Assembly (NCBI RefSeq): GCF_037203705.1
Contig: NZ_JBBCAT010000001.1
Coordinates: forward strand, 3,011,418 to 3,075,417
Direction: 5' to 3'
DNA: 64,000 bases
Source: Prosthecomicrobium sp. N25
GTDB taxonomy: Bacteria; Pseudomonadota; Alphaproteobacteria; Rhizobiales; Ancalomicrobiaceae
The notes beneath the pieces were generated by a model. It was not told the origin of the DNA, did not search any database, and was given only the letters and a program-made list of their open reading frames with translations. Positions 20,054-29,181 of this stretch are shown piece by piece (position 1 is the stretch's first letter; each line of letters starts with the position of its first letter). The position numbers were made by a program, and so were the translations under genes.

Positions 20054-20995
20054 TCACACCATCTCCAGGAGCCGCGCCCCGACCGGCGAGGCGAGCAGCA
20101 GCGCCGCGCCCCAGAGGATCAGCGCCGCGCCGATCGCCCGGCTCAGCCAGAGGATCGAGACCGTCTTCTCGACCGCCATCGCCACCCCGATCACCGCGAT
20201 CCAGACGACGTTCATGACGCCGACCGCGAACATGACCGTCATCAGGGCCCAGCAGCAGCCGAAGCAGAAGAGCCCCTGCTCGAGCCCGAGACGATAGACG
20301 CCCGCCGCCCGCTCCGTCCACCGCGCGAAGAAGAAGGGCATCGGCGACCGGCAGCGCACGAGGCAGGCGTGCTTCATCGGCGTGAACTGGTAGAGCCCGG
20401 CGGCGATCAGCGTCGTGCCGGCGAGGACGAGGCTCGCCGGCGCCATCGCGGGCGTCAGCGCGCGCAAGGCGGTCAGGCCCCATTGGGCCAGCGTGGCGAG
20501 CGCCGAGAAGCCGACCCAGACCGTCAGGTAGCCGGCCGCGAGCACCAGGACCGACACGGCGCGCTCGCCCTTCCGGGCGGCCGCCTCGGCGATGTCCGCA
20601 TAGGTGCCGAGCATGGGGGCGGCGGTCGGGAGCATCATGGCGAGCGCCATCATGACCCACATGAGGAACACGACCGCCAGGTCCCGCGGCCCCCAGGCGC
20701 CCGCGCCCGGCATGCCGAAATGCGCCCCGTCGGGCGAACAGAGGACGGCGATCGACGCGCGCACGCTTTCCGGCAGGCCGGCGAGCCCGTTCAGCCCGTT
20801 CAGGATGCCCATGCCCGGCCCGAGGGTCGCCATGTCGGTCGAGGCGAGCATGGAGCCGACCACGGCGGCGAGCCAGGCCCAGCCGAGCGCGGCCCCGGTC
20901 GCCACGGTGGCGATCATGACCGTGCGCGGCCGTCGCGCGAGCCAGGCGAGGCTGCGGTCGGGGGCGGCGAGATGGGGATGTCCGTCGAGGCTCAT
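20054..20995 (-). CDS. DUF2182 integral membrane protein
   Basis: A 313-residue polytopic membrane protein of the DUF2182 family (predicted metal-binding integral membrane proteins). Family motifs are visible: FLMWVMMALAMMLPTAAPML (about 110-130), YQFTPMKHACLVRCRSP (about 200-217) and LFCFGCCWALM (about 241-251), rich in Met, His and Cys. About seven hydrophobic helices are seen. It is the first gene of the operon with DUF1326 and is divergent from a UbiH-type monooxygenase. Copper or another soft metal would fit the Met/Cys/His pattern, but the ligand is unknown. Confidence 0.88.
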   Translation of the reverse strand: MSLDGHPHLAAPDRSLAWLARRPRTVMIATVATGAALGWAWLAAVVGSMLASTDMATLGPGMGILNGLNGLAGLPESVRASIAVLCSPDGAHFGMPGAGAWGPRDLAVVFLMWVMMALAMMLPTAAPMLGTYADIAEAAARKGERAVSVLVLAAGYLTVWVGFSALATLAQWGLTALRALTPAMAPASLVLAGTTLIAAGLYQFTPMKHACLVRCRSPMPFFFARWTERAAGVYRLGLEQGLFCFGCCWALMTVMFAVGVMNVVWIAVIGVAMAVEKTVSILWLSRAIGAALILWGAALLLASPVGARLLEMV

Positions 20996-21146
20996 GGGTC
21001 CGCGTCAGTGTCGGCCGATCCGGGGCGGCGAGGCAAGCGTTGCGGGAGAGATGCCATGGAATTGTGTCCTGCGATTTGACTTGGGCCCGGTGCATCGGCG
21101 ACGGCCCCGCCCTATACCGGACGCATCGACAGCCGGAGCCGAAGCG

Positions 21147-22388
21147 ATGACCGACGCCCTCCCCGCCCCGTCCGCCCCGTTCGACGTCGCCGTGGTCGGC
21201 GCCGGGCCGTCGGGCCTCGCCGCGGCCCTGCATCTCGCGCGCTCGGGGTTCCGGACCGTCTCCATCGCGCCGAAGAGCCCGCCCGAGGACCAGCGCACGA
21301 CAGCCCTGCTCGGCAGTTCGGTCGGGCTCCTGCAGCACCTCGGCGTCTGGGACGCGCTCGCGGCACGCGGCGCGGCGCTGCGCACCATGCGGCTCGTCGA
21401 CGTCACCGGCCGGCTCGTCCGGGCCCCCGAGGTCGCCTTCCACGCCCGCGAGATCGAGCGCGACTCCTTCGGCGTCAACGTCATGAACCGGGACATCACC
21501 GACGTCCTGTCGACCGCCGCCGCCGAAACGCCCGGCCTGACGCGCCTCGAAGGCACGGTCGAGACCGTCACGATCGGCGAGCGGCTGGTCCGCCTGGAAA
21601 CCGGCGCCGGTGCGGTCGTGGAGGCCCGGGTCGCGGTCGCCGCGGACGGGCGGCGGTCGCGTCTGCGCGAGGCGGCCGGCATCGGCATCGACACCTGGAC
21701 CTACCCGCAGTCGGCGCTGGTCCTCAACGCCGCGACCGAGGCGGCCCACGACGAGATCTCGACCGAGTTCCACGGACCCAACGGCCCCTATGTGCTGGTG
21801 CCCCTGCCCGGCCGCATGGTCTCCATCGTCCTGATCGAGAAGCCCGAGGCCGCCGAGGCCCTGAACGCCCTCTCCGACGAGGACCTCGGGCGCGAGCTGG
21901 AGCGCCGCGCGCACTCGCTCCTGGGCCGCATGACGGTGGTCGGGCCGCGGCAGGTCTATCCGCTGTCCGGGCTGACCGCCAAGGCCTTCGGGCGGAACCG
22001 GGTGGCGCTGGTCGGCGAGACGGCCCACGTCTTCCCGCCCGTCGGCGCGCAAGGGCTGAACCTCAGCCTGCGCGATGTCGGCCACCTCGCCGAGGCGCTC
22101 GTCCGGGCGCGCCGGTCCGGCCAGGACATCGGCGGCGCGGAGACGCTCGCCGCCTACGACCGCATGCGCCGGCCGGACGTCAAGTCGCGCACCCTCGGCG
22201 TCGACATCGCCGACCGGGCACTGCTCTCCGACCTCCTGCCCGCCCAGATCGCCCGCAGCCTCGGCCTCGCGCTCGCCGACCGGATCGCCCCGCTGCGCCG
22301 CCTGATCATGCGGGAGGGCCTGGCGCCGAGCTTCCTGACCCCACGCGTCATGCGCCCCGAGCGGCCGCGGCGCGCCGTCGAGCCCTGA
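21147..22388 (+). CDS. UbiH/UbiF family FAD-dependent monooxygenase
   Basis: A 413-residue flavoprotein hydroxylase. The FAD-binding Rossmann motif VVGAGPSG is at 16-23, the second FAD contact DGRRSRLR near 172, and the family signature VALVGETAHVFPPVGAQGLN near 297-316. The family hydroxylates the ubiquinone ring among other aromatic substrates. In alphaproteobacteria several paralogues exist (UbiH, UbiL, UbiM), and I cannot decide which this is. The start at 21147 is the one that gives a compact N-terminus just before the Rossmann fold. It appears to be transcribed alone. Confidence 0.9.
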   Translation: MTDALPAPSAPFDVAVVGAGPSGLAAALHLARSGFRTVSIAPKSPPEDQRTTALLGSSVGLLQHLGVWDALAARGAALRTMRLVDVTGRLVRAPEVAFHAREIERDSFGVNVMNRDITDVLSTAAAETPGLTRLEGTVETVTIGERLVRLETGAGAVVEARVAVAADGRRSRLREAAGIGIDTWTYPQSALVLNAATEAAHDEISTEFHGPNGPYVLVPLPGRMVSIVLIEKPEAAEALNALSDEDLGRELERRAHSLLGRMTVVGPRQVYPLSGLTAKAFGRNRVALVGETAHVFPPVGAQGLNLSLRDVGHLAEALVRARRSGQDIGGAETLAAYDRMRRPDVKSRTLGVDIADRALLSDLLPAQIARSLGLALADRIAPLRRLIMREGLAPSFLTPRVMRPERPRRAVEP

Positions 22389-22509
22389 ACGGCCCGCCCG
22401 GCATGCCTCCCCTGCCCGGCCTCCGGTTGACCCGACCGGGGCCGGCGCGGGACAGTCGCGCCCAGGAGACGACCGGCCCCGCCAGAGGGCCGGCCAGGGA
22501 GGCGATGTG

Positions 22510-23859
22510 ATGAACCTGCACAAGATGCTGCTCGCCCGGAAGGCGGCCGGCCGTCCGGTGACCGTCGGCCTGATCGGGGCCGGCAAGTTCGGCACCATGT
22601 TCCTGTCGCAGGTCCGAGTGACCGACGGCATGCACCTCGTCGGCGTCGCCGACCTGAGCGTGCCGCGCGCCCGGGCGCAGCTCGCCGCCGCGGGCTGGCC
22701 CGAGGAGCAGGTCTCCGCCGCCTCGCTGTCCGACGCCGCCGCCACCGGCCGCACCCATGTGGGCGACGACGCCGAGGCCCTGATCGCCTGCCCGGCCGTG
22801 GAGGTCGTCATCGAGGCGACCGGCGACCCCAAGACCGGGATCCGCCTGTGCCTGAAGGCGATCGAGAACGGCAAGCACATCGTGATGGTCAACGTCGAGG
22901 CCGACGCGCTCGCCGGCCCCCTCCTCGCCCGCCGGGCCGAGCAGGCCGGCGTCGTCTATTCCCTCGCCTGGGGCGACCAGCCGGCGCTCATCTGCGAGCA
23001 CGTCGACAGCATCCGCGCCTGCGGCTTCCGGGTCGTGGCCGCCGGCAAGGGCACCCGCTACCACCCGACCTACCACCATTCGACGCCCGACACGGTCTGG
23101 GACATTCTCGACCGCTACCTCAAGATCACCGACCGGTCGTCGATCAATCCGAAGATGTTCAACAGCTTCGTGGACGGGACGAAGTCGGGCATCGAGATGA
23201 CCGCCGTCTGCAACGCGACCGGCCTGCGGTCCCAGAGCGAGGGCCTCTCCTTCCCCCCCGCGACCCGCTTCGAGCATGCCGAGGTGTGCAAGCCACGGTC
23301 GGAGGGCGGCGTGCTCGAGTTCGCGGGGGTGACCGAAGTGACGTCGTCGGTCTACCGGGACGGCACGGACGTTCCCCATCACCTGGCGCTCGGCACCTAC
23401 GTGGTCTTCGAGGCCGAGAGCGACTACGCCCGGCGCTGCTTTCGCGAGTACCACATCCTGCCCGACTCCTCGGGCCGCTACGCCGCGCTCTACCGCCCGA
23501 CCCACATGATCGGCCTGGAGCTCGGGCTTTCGGTCGCCTCGGTGGCCCTGCGGCGCGAGCCGACCGGCGCCCCGACGGCCTTCGTGTCCGACGTCGTCGC
23601 CACGGCCAAGCGCGACCTGAAGGCGGGCGAGATCCTCGACGGCGAAGGCGGCTTCTGCGTCTGGGGCAAGCAGACCCCGGCGCGCCGGTCCCTCGACGAG
23701 GGCTACCTCCCGCTCGGCCTCGCCCAGCACGTCCGGCTCGTCAAGGACGTGGCCGAAGGCGAACGGCTGCGCTGGACGGACGTGGAGGTGGACGCCGCCG
23801 ACCTCGCCGTGCGCACCCGCCGGGAGATGGAGGCGACCTTCGGTCCCGATGCGGTGTGA
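22510..23859 (+). CDS. homoserine dehydrogenase-like oxidoreductase with SAF domain
   Basis: A 449-residue protein with an N-terminal NAD(P)-binding Rossmann fold (GLIGAGKFG at 20-28), a central catalytic part and a C-terminal SAF domain (about 365-440) of the COG4091 type. Members are often mis-named FlgA or homoserine dehydrogenase; some lie in sugar-acid catabolism clusters. The exact reaction here is unknown. A GTG codon directly precedes the ATG; the ATG at 22510 is seven bases from GGGAGG and is chosen. The isochorismatase-like hydrolase follows 111 bases downstream and may be co-transcribed. Confidence 0.8.
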   Translation: MNLHKMLLARKAAGRPVTVGLIGAGKFGTMFLSQVRVTDGMHLVGVADLSVPRARAQLAAAGWPEEQVSAASLSDAAATGRTHVGDDAEALIACPAVEVVIEATGDPKTGIRLCLKAIENGKHIVMVNVEADALAGPLLARRAEQAGVVYSLAWGDQPALICEHVDSIRACGFRVVAAGKGTRYHPTYHHSTPDTVWDILDRYLKITDRSSINPKMFNSFVDGTKSGIEMTAVCNATGLRSQSEGLSFPPATRFEHAEVCKPRSEGGVLEFAGVTEVTSSVYRDGTDVPHHLALGTYVVFEAESDYARRCFREYHILPDSSGRYAALYRPTHMIGLELGLSVASVALRREPTGAPTAFVSDVVATAKRDLKAGEILDGEGGFCVWGKQTPARRSLDEGYLPLGLAQHVRLVKDVAEGERLRWTDVEVDAADLAVRTRREMEATFGPDAV

Positions 23860-23970
23860 CGGTCCGCCGGGCGTCAGGATGGGCTGCGCCGACCCGCCTG
23901 CCAGTGTACGCCGGCGCCCGGAACAGGTCGGCATCCGGGGCCGTTGCAGGACCTCTGCCGGGAGGTTCGC

Positions 23971-24579
23971 ATGGGTTCGGACGGCATCACGCATGGTCCC
24001 CTGGACCCCGGGACGGTGCATCTCTGCGTCGACATGCAGCGCATCTTCGCCCCGGGCTCGCTCTGGTCGACGCCCTGGATGGAGCGCGTCTTGCCGCGCG
24101 TGACGGCGCTCGCGGAGCGCCATGCTGCGCAAACCCTGTTCACCCGCTTCATCCCGCCGGAGCGCCCCGAGGACCGGCCCGGCGCCTGGCAGCGCTACTA
24201 CCGCCGCTGGCGAGAGGCGACGCGCGAGCATCTCGACCCCGCCCTCCTGGAACTGGTCGAGCCGCTCGCCCGGCTCGCGCCGCCGGCGGAGACGATCGAC
24301 AAGCCGACCTACTCCGCCTTCGCGGCCGGCGCGCTGCCGCAGCGCCTCGCCGCCCGGGAGGTCCACACCCTGGTCGTCACCGGCGCCGAGACGGACGTCT
24401 GCGTGCTGGCGACCGTGCTCGGCGCCGTCGACCGCGGTTACCGGGTGATCGTCGTCTCGGACGCGATCTGCAGCTCCTCGGACGCCGGCCACGACGCGCT
24501 GATGACCATGTACCGCGGCCGCTACGCCCTGCAGATCGAGGTGGCGACCACCGAGGAGATCCTCTCCGCCTGGTCCTGA
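23971..24579 (+). CDS. isochorismatase-like cysteine hydrolase
   Basis: A 202-residue cysteine hydrolase of the isochorismatase superfamily, whose members hydrolyse amides such as nicotinamide, ureidoacrylate or biuret. The triad is present: Asp21 (CVDMQRIF), Lys111 (IDKPTYSAF) and Cys144 (GAETDVCVLATV), with the non-prolyl cis peptide region before the cysteine. The substrate is not predictable. GGGAGG lies six bases before the ATG at 23971. It follows the SAF-domain oxidoreductase and converges on cydB. Confidence 0.88.
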   Translation: MGSDGITHGPLDPGTVHLCVDMQRIFAPGSLWSTPWMERVLPRVTALAERHAAQTLFTRFIPPERPEDRPGAWQRYYRRWREATREHLDPALLELVEPLARLAPPAETIDKPTYSAFAAGALPQRLAAREVHTLVVTGAETDVCVLATVLGAVDRGYRVIVVSDAICSSSDAGHDALMTMYRGRYALQIEVATTEEILSAWS

Positions 24580-24595
24580 CCGCCCGGCCGCGCCC

Positions 24596-25606
24596 TCAAT
24601 GGTAGCCCTCGCCGGACCTGAGCCGTCCCCGGAAGGTCCAGTAGACGAAGACCGAGTAGCCGAGCACCACCGGCAGCAGCAGGAGCGTGCCGACGAGCGA
24701 GAAGATCTGCGATTCCGGGGCGGCCGCCGCCTGCCAGATCGTCACCGTGTCGGGCACCACGTAGGGCCAGGACGACACCGCGAGCCCGGCGAAGCAGAGG
24801 AGGAAGATGCCGATCGTGCCGAGGAAGGGCAGGACCGTGCCGCCCGACCGGATCGACGCCCAGACGAGCAGGACCAGCCCGGCCGCCAGGGTCGGCAGCG
24901 GCCACAGCCAGCGCAGGGTCTCGGCCGCGAACCAGCGCTCCGAAACCCGCGGGGACGCGAAGGGCGTCCACAGGCTCACCGCCGCCACGAAGGCCGCGAG
25001 CCCGACGAGGAGCCACGGCGCCAGCCGGCGCGCATGGTCGGCGACCTCGCCCTCGACCCGCATCATCAGCCATCCGGCCCCGATCATGGCGTAGCCGGCG
25101 ACGAGCCCGAGCCCGCAGAGCACCGAGAAGGGGGTCAGCCAGTCGAGGGAGCCGCCGGCGAACTGCCCGTCGGCGACGCGGATGCCCTGCACGAGCCCGC
25201 CGAGCACCAGCCCCTGCGCGAAGGCGGCGAGGATCGATCCGCCCGCGAAGGCCACGTCCCAGATGCCGTGGTTCGGCTTCGCCACCCACCGGTACTCGAA
25301 GGCGACGCCCCGGAAGATGAGCGCCAGAAGCATGACGATGACCGGCTCGTAGAGGGCCGGCAGGATGATCGAATAGGCGAGCGGGAAGGCGACGAAGAGC
25401 CCGCCGCCGCCCAGCACCAGCCAGGTCTCGTTGCCGTCCCAGAAAGGGGCGACCGAGTTCATGATGGTATCCCGCTCGCGCTCGCCGCGCGCCGTCGCGA
25501 ACAGGATGCCGACGCCGAGGTCGAAGCCGTCGAGGATCACGTAGAGGGCGACCGCCGTCCCGATGAGCGCGATCCAGACGACCGGGAGAAGCTCCATGCC
25601 GCTCAT
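24596..25606 (-). CDS. cydB: cytochrome bd-type (cyanide-insensitive) quinol oxidase subunit II
   Basis: CydB/CioB is the second membrane subunit of the bd-type oxidase that reduces O2 to water with quinol, without pumping protons. The 336-residue protein starts [16 protein letters not shown] and has the family hallmarks YVILDGFDLGVG (about 22-33), WDGNETWLVLGGGGLF (56-71) and about eight or nine helices. It overlaps cydA by four bases (ATGA), indicating translational coupling. No CydX peptide and no cydDC genes follow; a convergent hydrolase gene ends 16 bases away. Confidence 0.93.
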   Translation of the reverse strand: MSGMELLPVVWIALIGTAVALYVILDGFDLGVGILFATARGERERDTIMNSVAPFWDGNETWLVLGGGGLFVAFPLAYSIILPALYEPVIVMLLALIFRGVAFEYRWVAKPNHGIWDVAFAGGSILAAFAQGLVLGGLVQGIRVADGQFAGGSLDWLTPFSVLCGLGLVAGYAMIGAGWLMMRVEGEVADHARRLAPWLLVGLAAFVAAVSLWTPFASPRVSERWFAAETLRWLWPLPTLAAGLVLLVWASIRSGGTVLPFLGTIGIFLLCFAGLAVSSWPYVVPDTVTIWQAAAAPESQIFSLVGTLLLLPVVLGYSVFVYWTFRGRLRSGEGYH

Positions 25607-27009
25607 GTCTCACTCCTCGCGGTCGCGGCCCGCACGGCGTCCACGGACGCCGACAGGGGGCTCGAGGGCACGCCCGGCTCCGCGTGGGTCACGTCGGGCG
25701 TCGGCCCGGCGTGGATCAGCCGGTTCACGTAGAGGATGCCGGCCGTGAAGACGAAGCCGTAGACCACGACGAAGAGCGCCAGCGACACCGCCACGCGCAT
25801 GGGCTCGATCGGCGAGGCCGCGTCCGCGGTGCGCAGGAGGCCGGTCGCGAGCCAGGGCTGCCGGCCGATCTCGGTGACCATCCAGCCGGCGATGATGGCC
25901 AAAAAGCCCATCGGCCAGGACCACGCGGCAGCGGTCAGGAACCCGGTCGCCGCGTCCAGCCGGCCGCGCAGCCAGTGCCAGCCGCCCCAGGCCGCGAGCG
26001 CGACCATCAGGACGCCGAGGCCGACCATGAGGCGGAACGAGAAGAACACCGGCCAGACCGGCGGCCGGTCCGCCGGGGCGAAGTCCTTCAGGCCCTTGAA
26101 GAGCCCGTTCCAGTCGTGGGTGACGATGACGCTCGCGAGGCGCGGGATGCCGATCGCGTAGTCGTTGCGCTCCTCCGCGGCGTTGGGCAGCGCGAAGAGG
26201 AGGAGGTCGGCGGGATGCGACCCGTCCCAGTGCCCCTCGATGGCGGCGAGCTTCGCGGGCTGGTGATCGCGCGTGGCGAGACCGTGCAGGTCTCCGATGA
26301 CGATCTGCAGGGGCGCCAGGACCAGGGCCATGCCGAGCCCCATGCGGAGCATGATCCGGCTCTCGTCGATGAAGCGGGAGGCGAGGAGATGCCGCGCCCC
26401 GACCGCCATCACCACGATGGAGGTGGTCAGGTAGGCCGCCGTCACCATGTGGGCGAGCCGGTAGGGGAAGGTCGGGTTGAAGATCGCCGCGATCCAGTCG
26501 ACCGGGTAGGCGATCCCGTCGCGGACCGCGTGCCCGGCCGGAAATTGCATCCAGCTGTTCGCCGAGAGGATCCAGAAGGCGGAGAGCAGGGTCCCAACCG
26601 CGACCGCCGTCGCGCTCGCCGCCATCATGCCGGGCGACACCCGATCCCATCCGAACAGCATGATGCCCAGGAAGGTCGCCTCCAGGAAGAAGGCGGTCAG
26701 CACCTCGTAGCCGATGAGCGGTCCGACCACGTTGCCGACCACCAGCGAGAAGCGGCTCCAGTTGGTGCCGAACTGGTAGGAGAGCACGATCCCGGACACG
26801 ACCCCCATGGCGAAAGAGACCGCGAAGATCTTCGTCCAGTAGCGCGCGAGCCGCAGGAAGATCGGATCGCCCGTCCGGAGATGGCGCAGGTGAAGCGTCG
26901 CCACAAAGGCCGAGAGCCCGATCGTGAAGGCCGGAAAGACGATGTGGAACGTGATCGTGAAGGCGAACTGGACCCGCGAGAGCCACACGCCGTCGAACCA
27001 GTCCGTCAT
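25603..27009 (-). CDS. cydA: cytochrome bd-type (cyanide-insensitive) quinol oxidase subunit I
   Basis: CydA/CioA binds haems b and d in the inner membrane. The 468-residue protein has the N-terminal haem ligand in FHIVFPAF (His22), a second ligand region HMVTAAY, the quinol-loop motif [12 protein letters not shown] and GRQPW near the C-terminal third. The Q-loop is short and the motif reads EGHW, both typical of the cyanide-insensitive (Cio) group rather than E. coli CydA. GGGAG precedes the ATG. It is the first gene of a two-gene operon with cydB and is divergent from moaC. Confidence 0.93.
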   Translation of the reverse strand: MTDWFDGVWLSRVQFAFTITFHIVFPAFTIGLSAFVATLHLRHLRTGDPIFLRLARYWTKIFAVSFAMGVVSGIVLSYQFGTNWSRFSLVVGNVVGPLIGYEVLTAFFLEATFLGIMLFGWDRVSPGMMAASATAVAVGTLLSAFWILSANSWMQFPAGHAVRDGIAYPVDWIAAIFNPTFPYRLAHMVTAAYLTTSIVVMAVGARHLLASRFIDESRIMLRMGLGMALVLAPLQIVIGDLHGLATRDHQPAKLAAIEGHWDGSHPADLLLFALPNAAEERNDYAIGIPRLASVIVTHDWNGLFKGLKDFAPADRPPVWPVFFSFRLMVGLGVLMVALAAWGGWHWLRGRLDAATGFLTAAAWSWPMGFLAIIAGWMVTEIGRQPWLATGLLRTADAASPIEPMRVAVSLALFVVVYGFVFTAGILYVNRLIHAGPTPDVTHAEPGVPSSPLSASVDAVRAATARSET

Positions 27010-27179
27010 GCCGCTGCTCCCAGGGCTGCCCCGCGCCCGAACCGTCGAGCTTGCGATCGGTTCGGTCCGTAATAGCCCGGAGGCGTGCCGTCTGTGATCT
27101 CGTCACCGACCCCGGCCGCTTCCGCCCGCCCCCCGTCGCGGCTAGATTGCCGACCCCGGCGAGCGGCGCGAGGCATCCC

Positions 27180-27659
27180 GTGACGGCGAGACTGACCCAT
27201 ATCGACGAAACCGGCGCGGCCAACATGGTCGACGTCGGCGACAAGGCGGTGACGCGGCGCGTGGCCGTCGCCGAGGGGCGGGTGCGCATGAAGCCCGAAA
27301 CCCTGGCGATGATCCGCGCCGGCCAGGCCAAGAAGGGCGACGTGGTGGCGACGGCGCGAATCGCCGGCATCATGGCGGCGAAGCGGACCCACGAGCTGAT
27401 CCCGCTCTGCCACCCCCTGCTCCTCACCAAGGCGGCCGTCGAGATCGAGCCCGACGAGGCTCTGCCCGGCCTCGTCGTGCGCGCGACGGTGCATGTCGGC
27501 GGTCAGACGGGGGTCGAGATGGAAGCCCTGACGGCTGCCACCGTCGCGTGCCTGACCATCTACGACATGGCCAAGGCGGTCGACCGCGGCATGATCGTCG
27601 AGGGCGTCCGGGTGCTCGAGAAGTCGGGCGGCAAGTCCGGCGACTGGCGGGCGGAGTGA
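27180..27659 (+). CDS. moaC: cyclic pyranopterin monophosphate synthase MoaC
   Basis: MoaC converts the MoaA product to cyclic pyranopterin monophosphate in molybdenum cofactor synthesis. From GTG 27180 the protein has 159 residues, the family length, and begins [20 protein letters not shown]. Conserved parts are [12 protein letters not shown], the active-site region [16 protein letters not shown] and [22 protein letters not shown] lies about seven bases before the GTG; no ATG upstream gives a sensible protein. moeA begins five bases after the stop. Confidence 0.95.
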   Translation: MTARLTHIDETGAANMVDVGDKAVTRRVAVAEGRVRMKPETLAMIRAGQAKKGDVVATARIAGIMAAKRTHELIPLCHPLLLTKAAVEIEPDEALPGLVVRATVHVGGQTGVEMEALTAATVACLTIYDMAKAVDRGMIVEGVRVLEKSGGKSGDWRAE

Positions 27660-27664
27660 CGGCC

Positions 27665-28894
27665 ATGGCGGTGTCCGGATCCCCGCTCCTGTCGGTCGAG
27701 GAGGCGCGGGCGCGCATGCTGGCCGGCGTGGTGCCGGTCGGCGCCGAGTCGGTCGCGCTCGCCGAGGCGGAAGGCCGGGTCCTCGCCGAGGACCTGACCG
27801 CCACCCGTACGCAGCCGCCCTTCCCGGCCTCGGCCATGGACGGCTACGCCCTCCGCGCGGCCGACATCGCCGCCGTCCCGGCGCGCCTGCGCGTGATCGG
27901 AACGGCGCCGGCCGGCCGCGCCTTCGAGGGCCGCCTCGGTGCCGGCGAGGCCCTGCGCATCTTCACCGGCGCGCCCGTGCCCGAAGGCGCCGACACGGTG
28001 CTCATCCAGGAGAACGCGGAGGTTGCCGCGGACGGCACCATCCTGGCGCTCGACGCCACCCCGCGCGGCCGCAACGTCCGGCCCGTGGGGCTCGACTTCC
28101 AGGCCGGCGAACGCCTGATCGACGCCGGCACGCGGCTCGACTGGCGGGCGGTCTCGCTCGCCGCGGCCATGAACCACCCGGTCCTCCAGGTGCGCCGTCG
28201 CCCGCGCGTCGCCGTCCTGGCGACCGGGGACGAACTCGTCCGCCCCGGCGAGACGCCCGGCCCGGACCAGATCGTGGCGTCCAACAATTTCGGGGTCGCC
28301 GCGATGGTGAGCGCGCTCGGCGGGGAGCCCGTCGACCTCGGCATCGCGCCCGACGACGAGGCCGCCATCGGGGCACGCATCGCCGCCGCCCTCGAGACGC
28401 GGGCCGACGTACTGGTCACCCTCGGCGGCGCCTCGGTCGGGGACCTCGACCTGGTCGGCCGGACCCTCGGCGACGCCGGCATGGAGCTCGCCTTCTGGAA
28501 GATCGCCATGCGGCCCGGCAAGCCGCTCATGGCCGGCCGCCTCGGGCCCATGCGCGTCCTCGGCCTGCCCGGCAACCCGGTCTCGAGCCTCGTCTGCGCG
28601 ATCCTGTTCCTGAAACCCCTCCTGCGCGCCCTCCTGGGCGTCGCCCCCCTGCTCGACCCGGAGGTCGACGCCGTGGCGGCGGTCGACCTGGCCGCCAACG
28701 ACCATCGGCAGGACTACCTGCGCGCCGAAATCGAAAGCCGGGACGAAAGCGGACTGCCCCGGGTGCGCCCCTTCCCCGTCCAGGACTCCTCCATGCTGAC
28801 CCGCCTCGCCCGGGCGGACTGCCTGGTCCTGCGCGCCCCGAACGCCCCGCCGCTCCCCGCCGGCGGCCGGTGCCGAATCATCCCCCTCTCCTGA
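27665..28894 (+). CDS. moeA: molybdopterin molybdenumtransferase MoeA
   Basis: MoeA inserts molybdate into adenylated molybdopterin. The 409-residue length is normal. Motifs: PPFPASAMDGYALR (about 51-64), the GDELV strand of the MoCF domain, TLGGASVGDLDLV and LPGNPVSS. It forms a two-gene operon with moaC (five bases apart). lexA follows after 287 bases with its own promoter. This moaC-moeA-lexA order is conserved in Hyphomicrobiales. Confidence 0.96.
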   Translation: MAVSGSPLLSVEEARARMLAGVVPVGAESVALAEAEGRVLAEDLTATRTQPPFPASAMDGYALRAADIAAVPARLRVIGTAPAGRAFEGRLGAGEALRIFTGAPVPEGADTVLIQENAEVAADGTILALDATPRGRNVRPVGLDFQAGERLIDAGTRLDWRAVSLAAAMNHPVLQVRRRPRVAVLATGDELVRPGETPGPDQIVASNNFGVAAMVSALGGEPVDLGIAPDDEAAIGARIAAALETRADVLVTLGGASVGDLDLVGRTLGDAGMELAFWKIAMRPGKPLMAGRLGPMRVLGLPGNPVSSLVCAILFLKPLLRALLGVAPLLDPEVDAVAAVDLAANDHRQDYLRAEIESRDESGLPRVRPFPVQDSSMLTRLARADCLVLRAPNAPPLPAGGRCRIIPLS

Positions 28895-28998
28895 CCGTCT
28901 CAGCCCGCTCCGGCGCCGGACCGCCGCGGCCCGTTCCGCAGCGTTCGGGTTCGTTCCCGGCCGCATATTCTTCGTTCCCGGTCCGTTTTAACGGAAAA

Positions 28999-29025
28999 TT
29001 GACGCTTGTAGAACATGGAGAGAAC
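28999..29025 (+). promoter_or_regulatory. lexA promoter with SOS box
   Basis: GAAC-N7-GAAC (29011-29025; the other strand reads GTTC-N7-GTTC) matches the alphaproteobacterial LexA operator exactly. TTGACG (28999-29004) just upstream is a likely -35, so LexA would bind in the spacer and -10 region and repress its own gene. The -10 hexamer itself is poor. Confidence 0.75.
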
Positions 29026-29181
29026 GTGTAGCTTCAGTTCGCGCTTTGTACACGTCACAGGCTTCATCCAGGTTTTCGTGGAGACGACCCCCGTCCCCCA
29101 TAGGAGATCCGGACGCCCGAGCGGCAGAGTGGCGACGAAGGATTCGAACCACCAAACCGAACCCGAGGGGCGACAGGACCC

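Noticed and set aside
19650-22892. Long minus-strand frame of over 1000 codons across 19.6-22.9 kb
   Set aside because: It is antisense or out of frame to DUF1326, DUF2182, the UbiH-type gene and the oxidoreductase, and its composition is Arg/Gly/Ala-rich, as expected for shadows in GC-rich DNA.
29125-29155. T-arm-like sequence (GGTTCGAATCC on the minus strand) upstream of lexA, possible tRNA
   Set aside because: No acceptor stem, anticodon arm or D-arm can be folded around it; the T-stem itself mispairs. At most a remnant.
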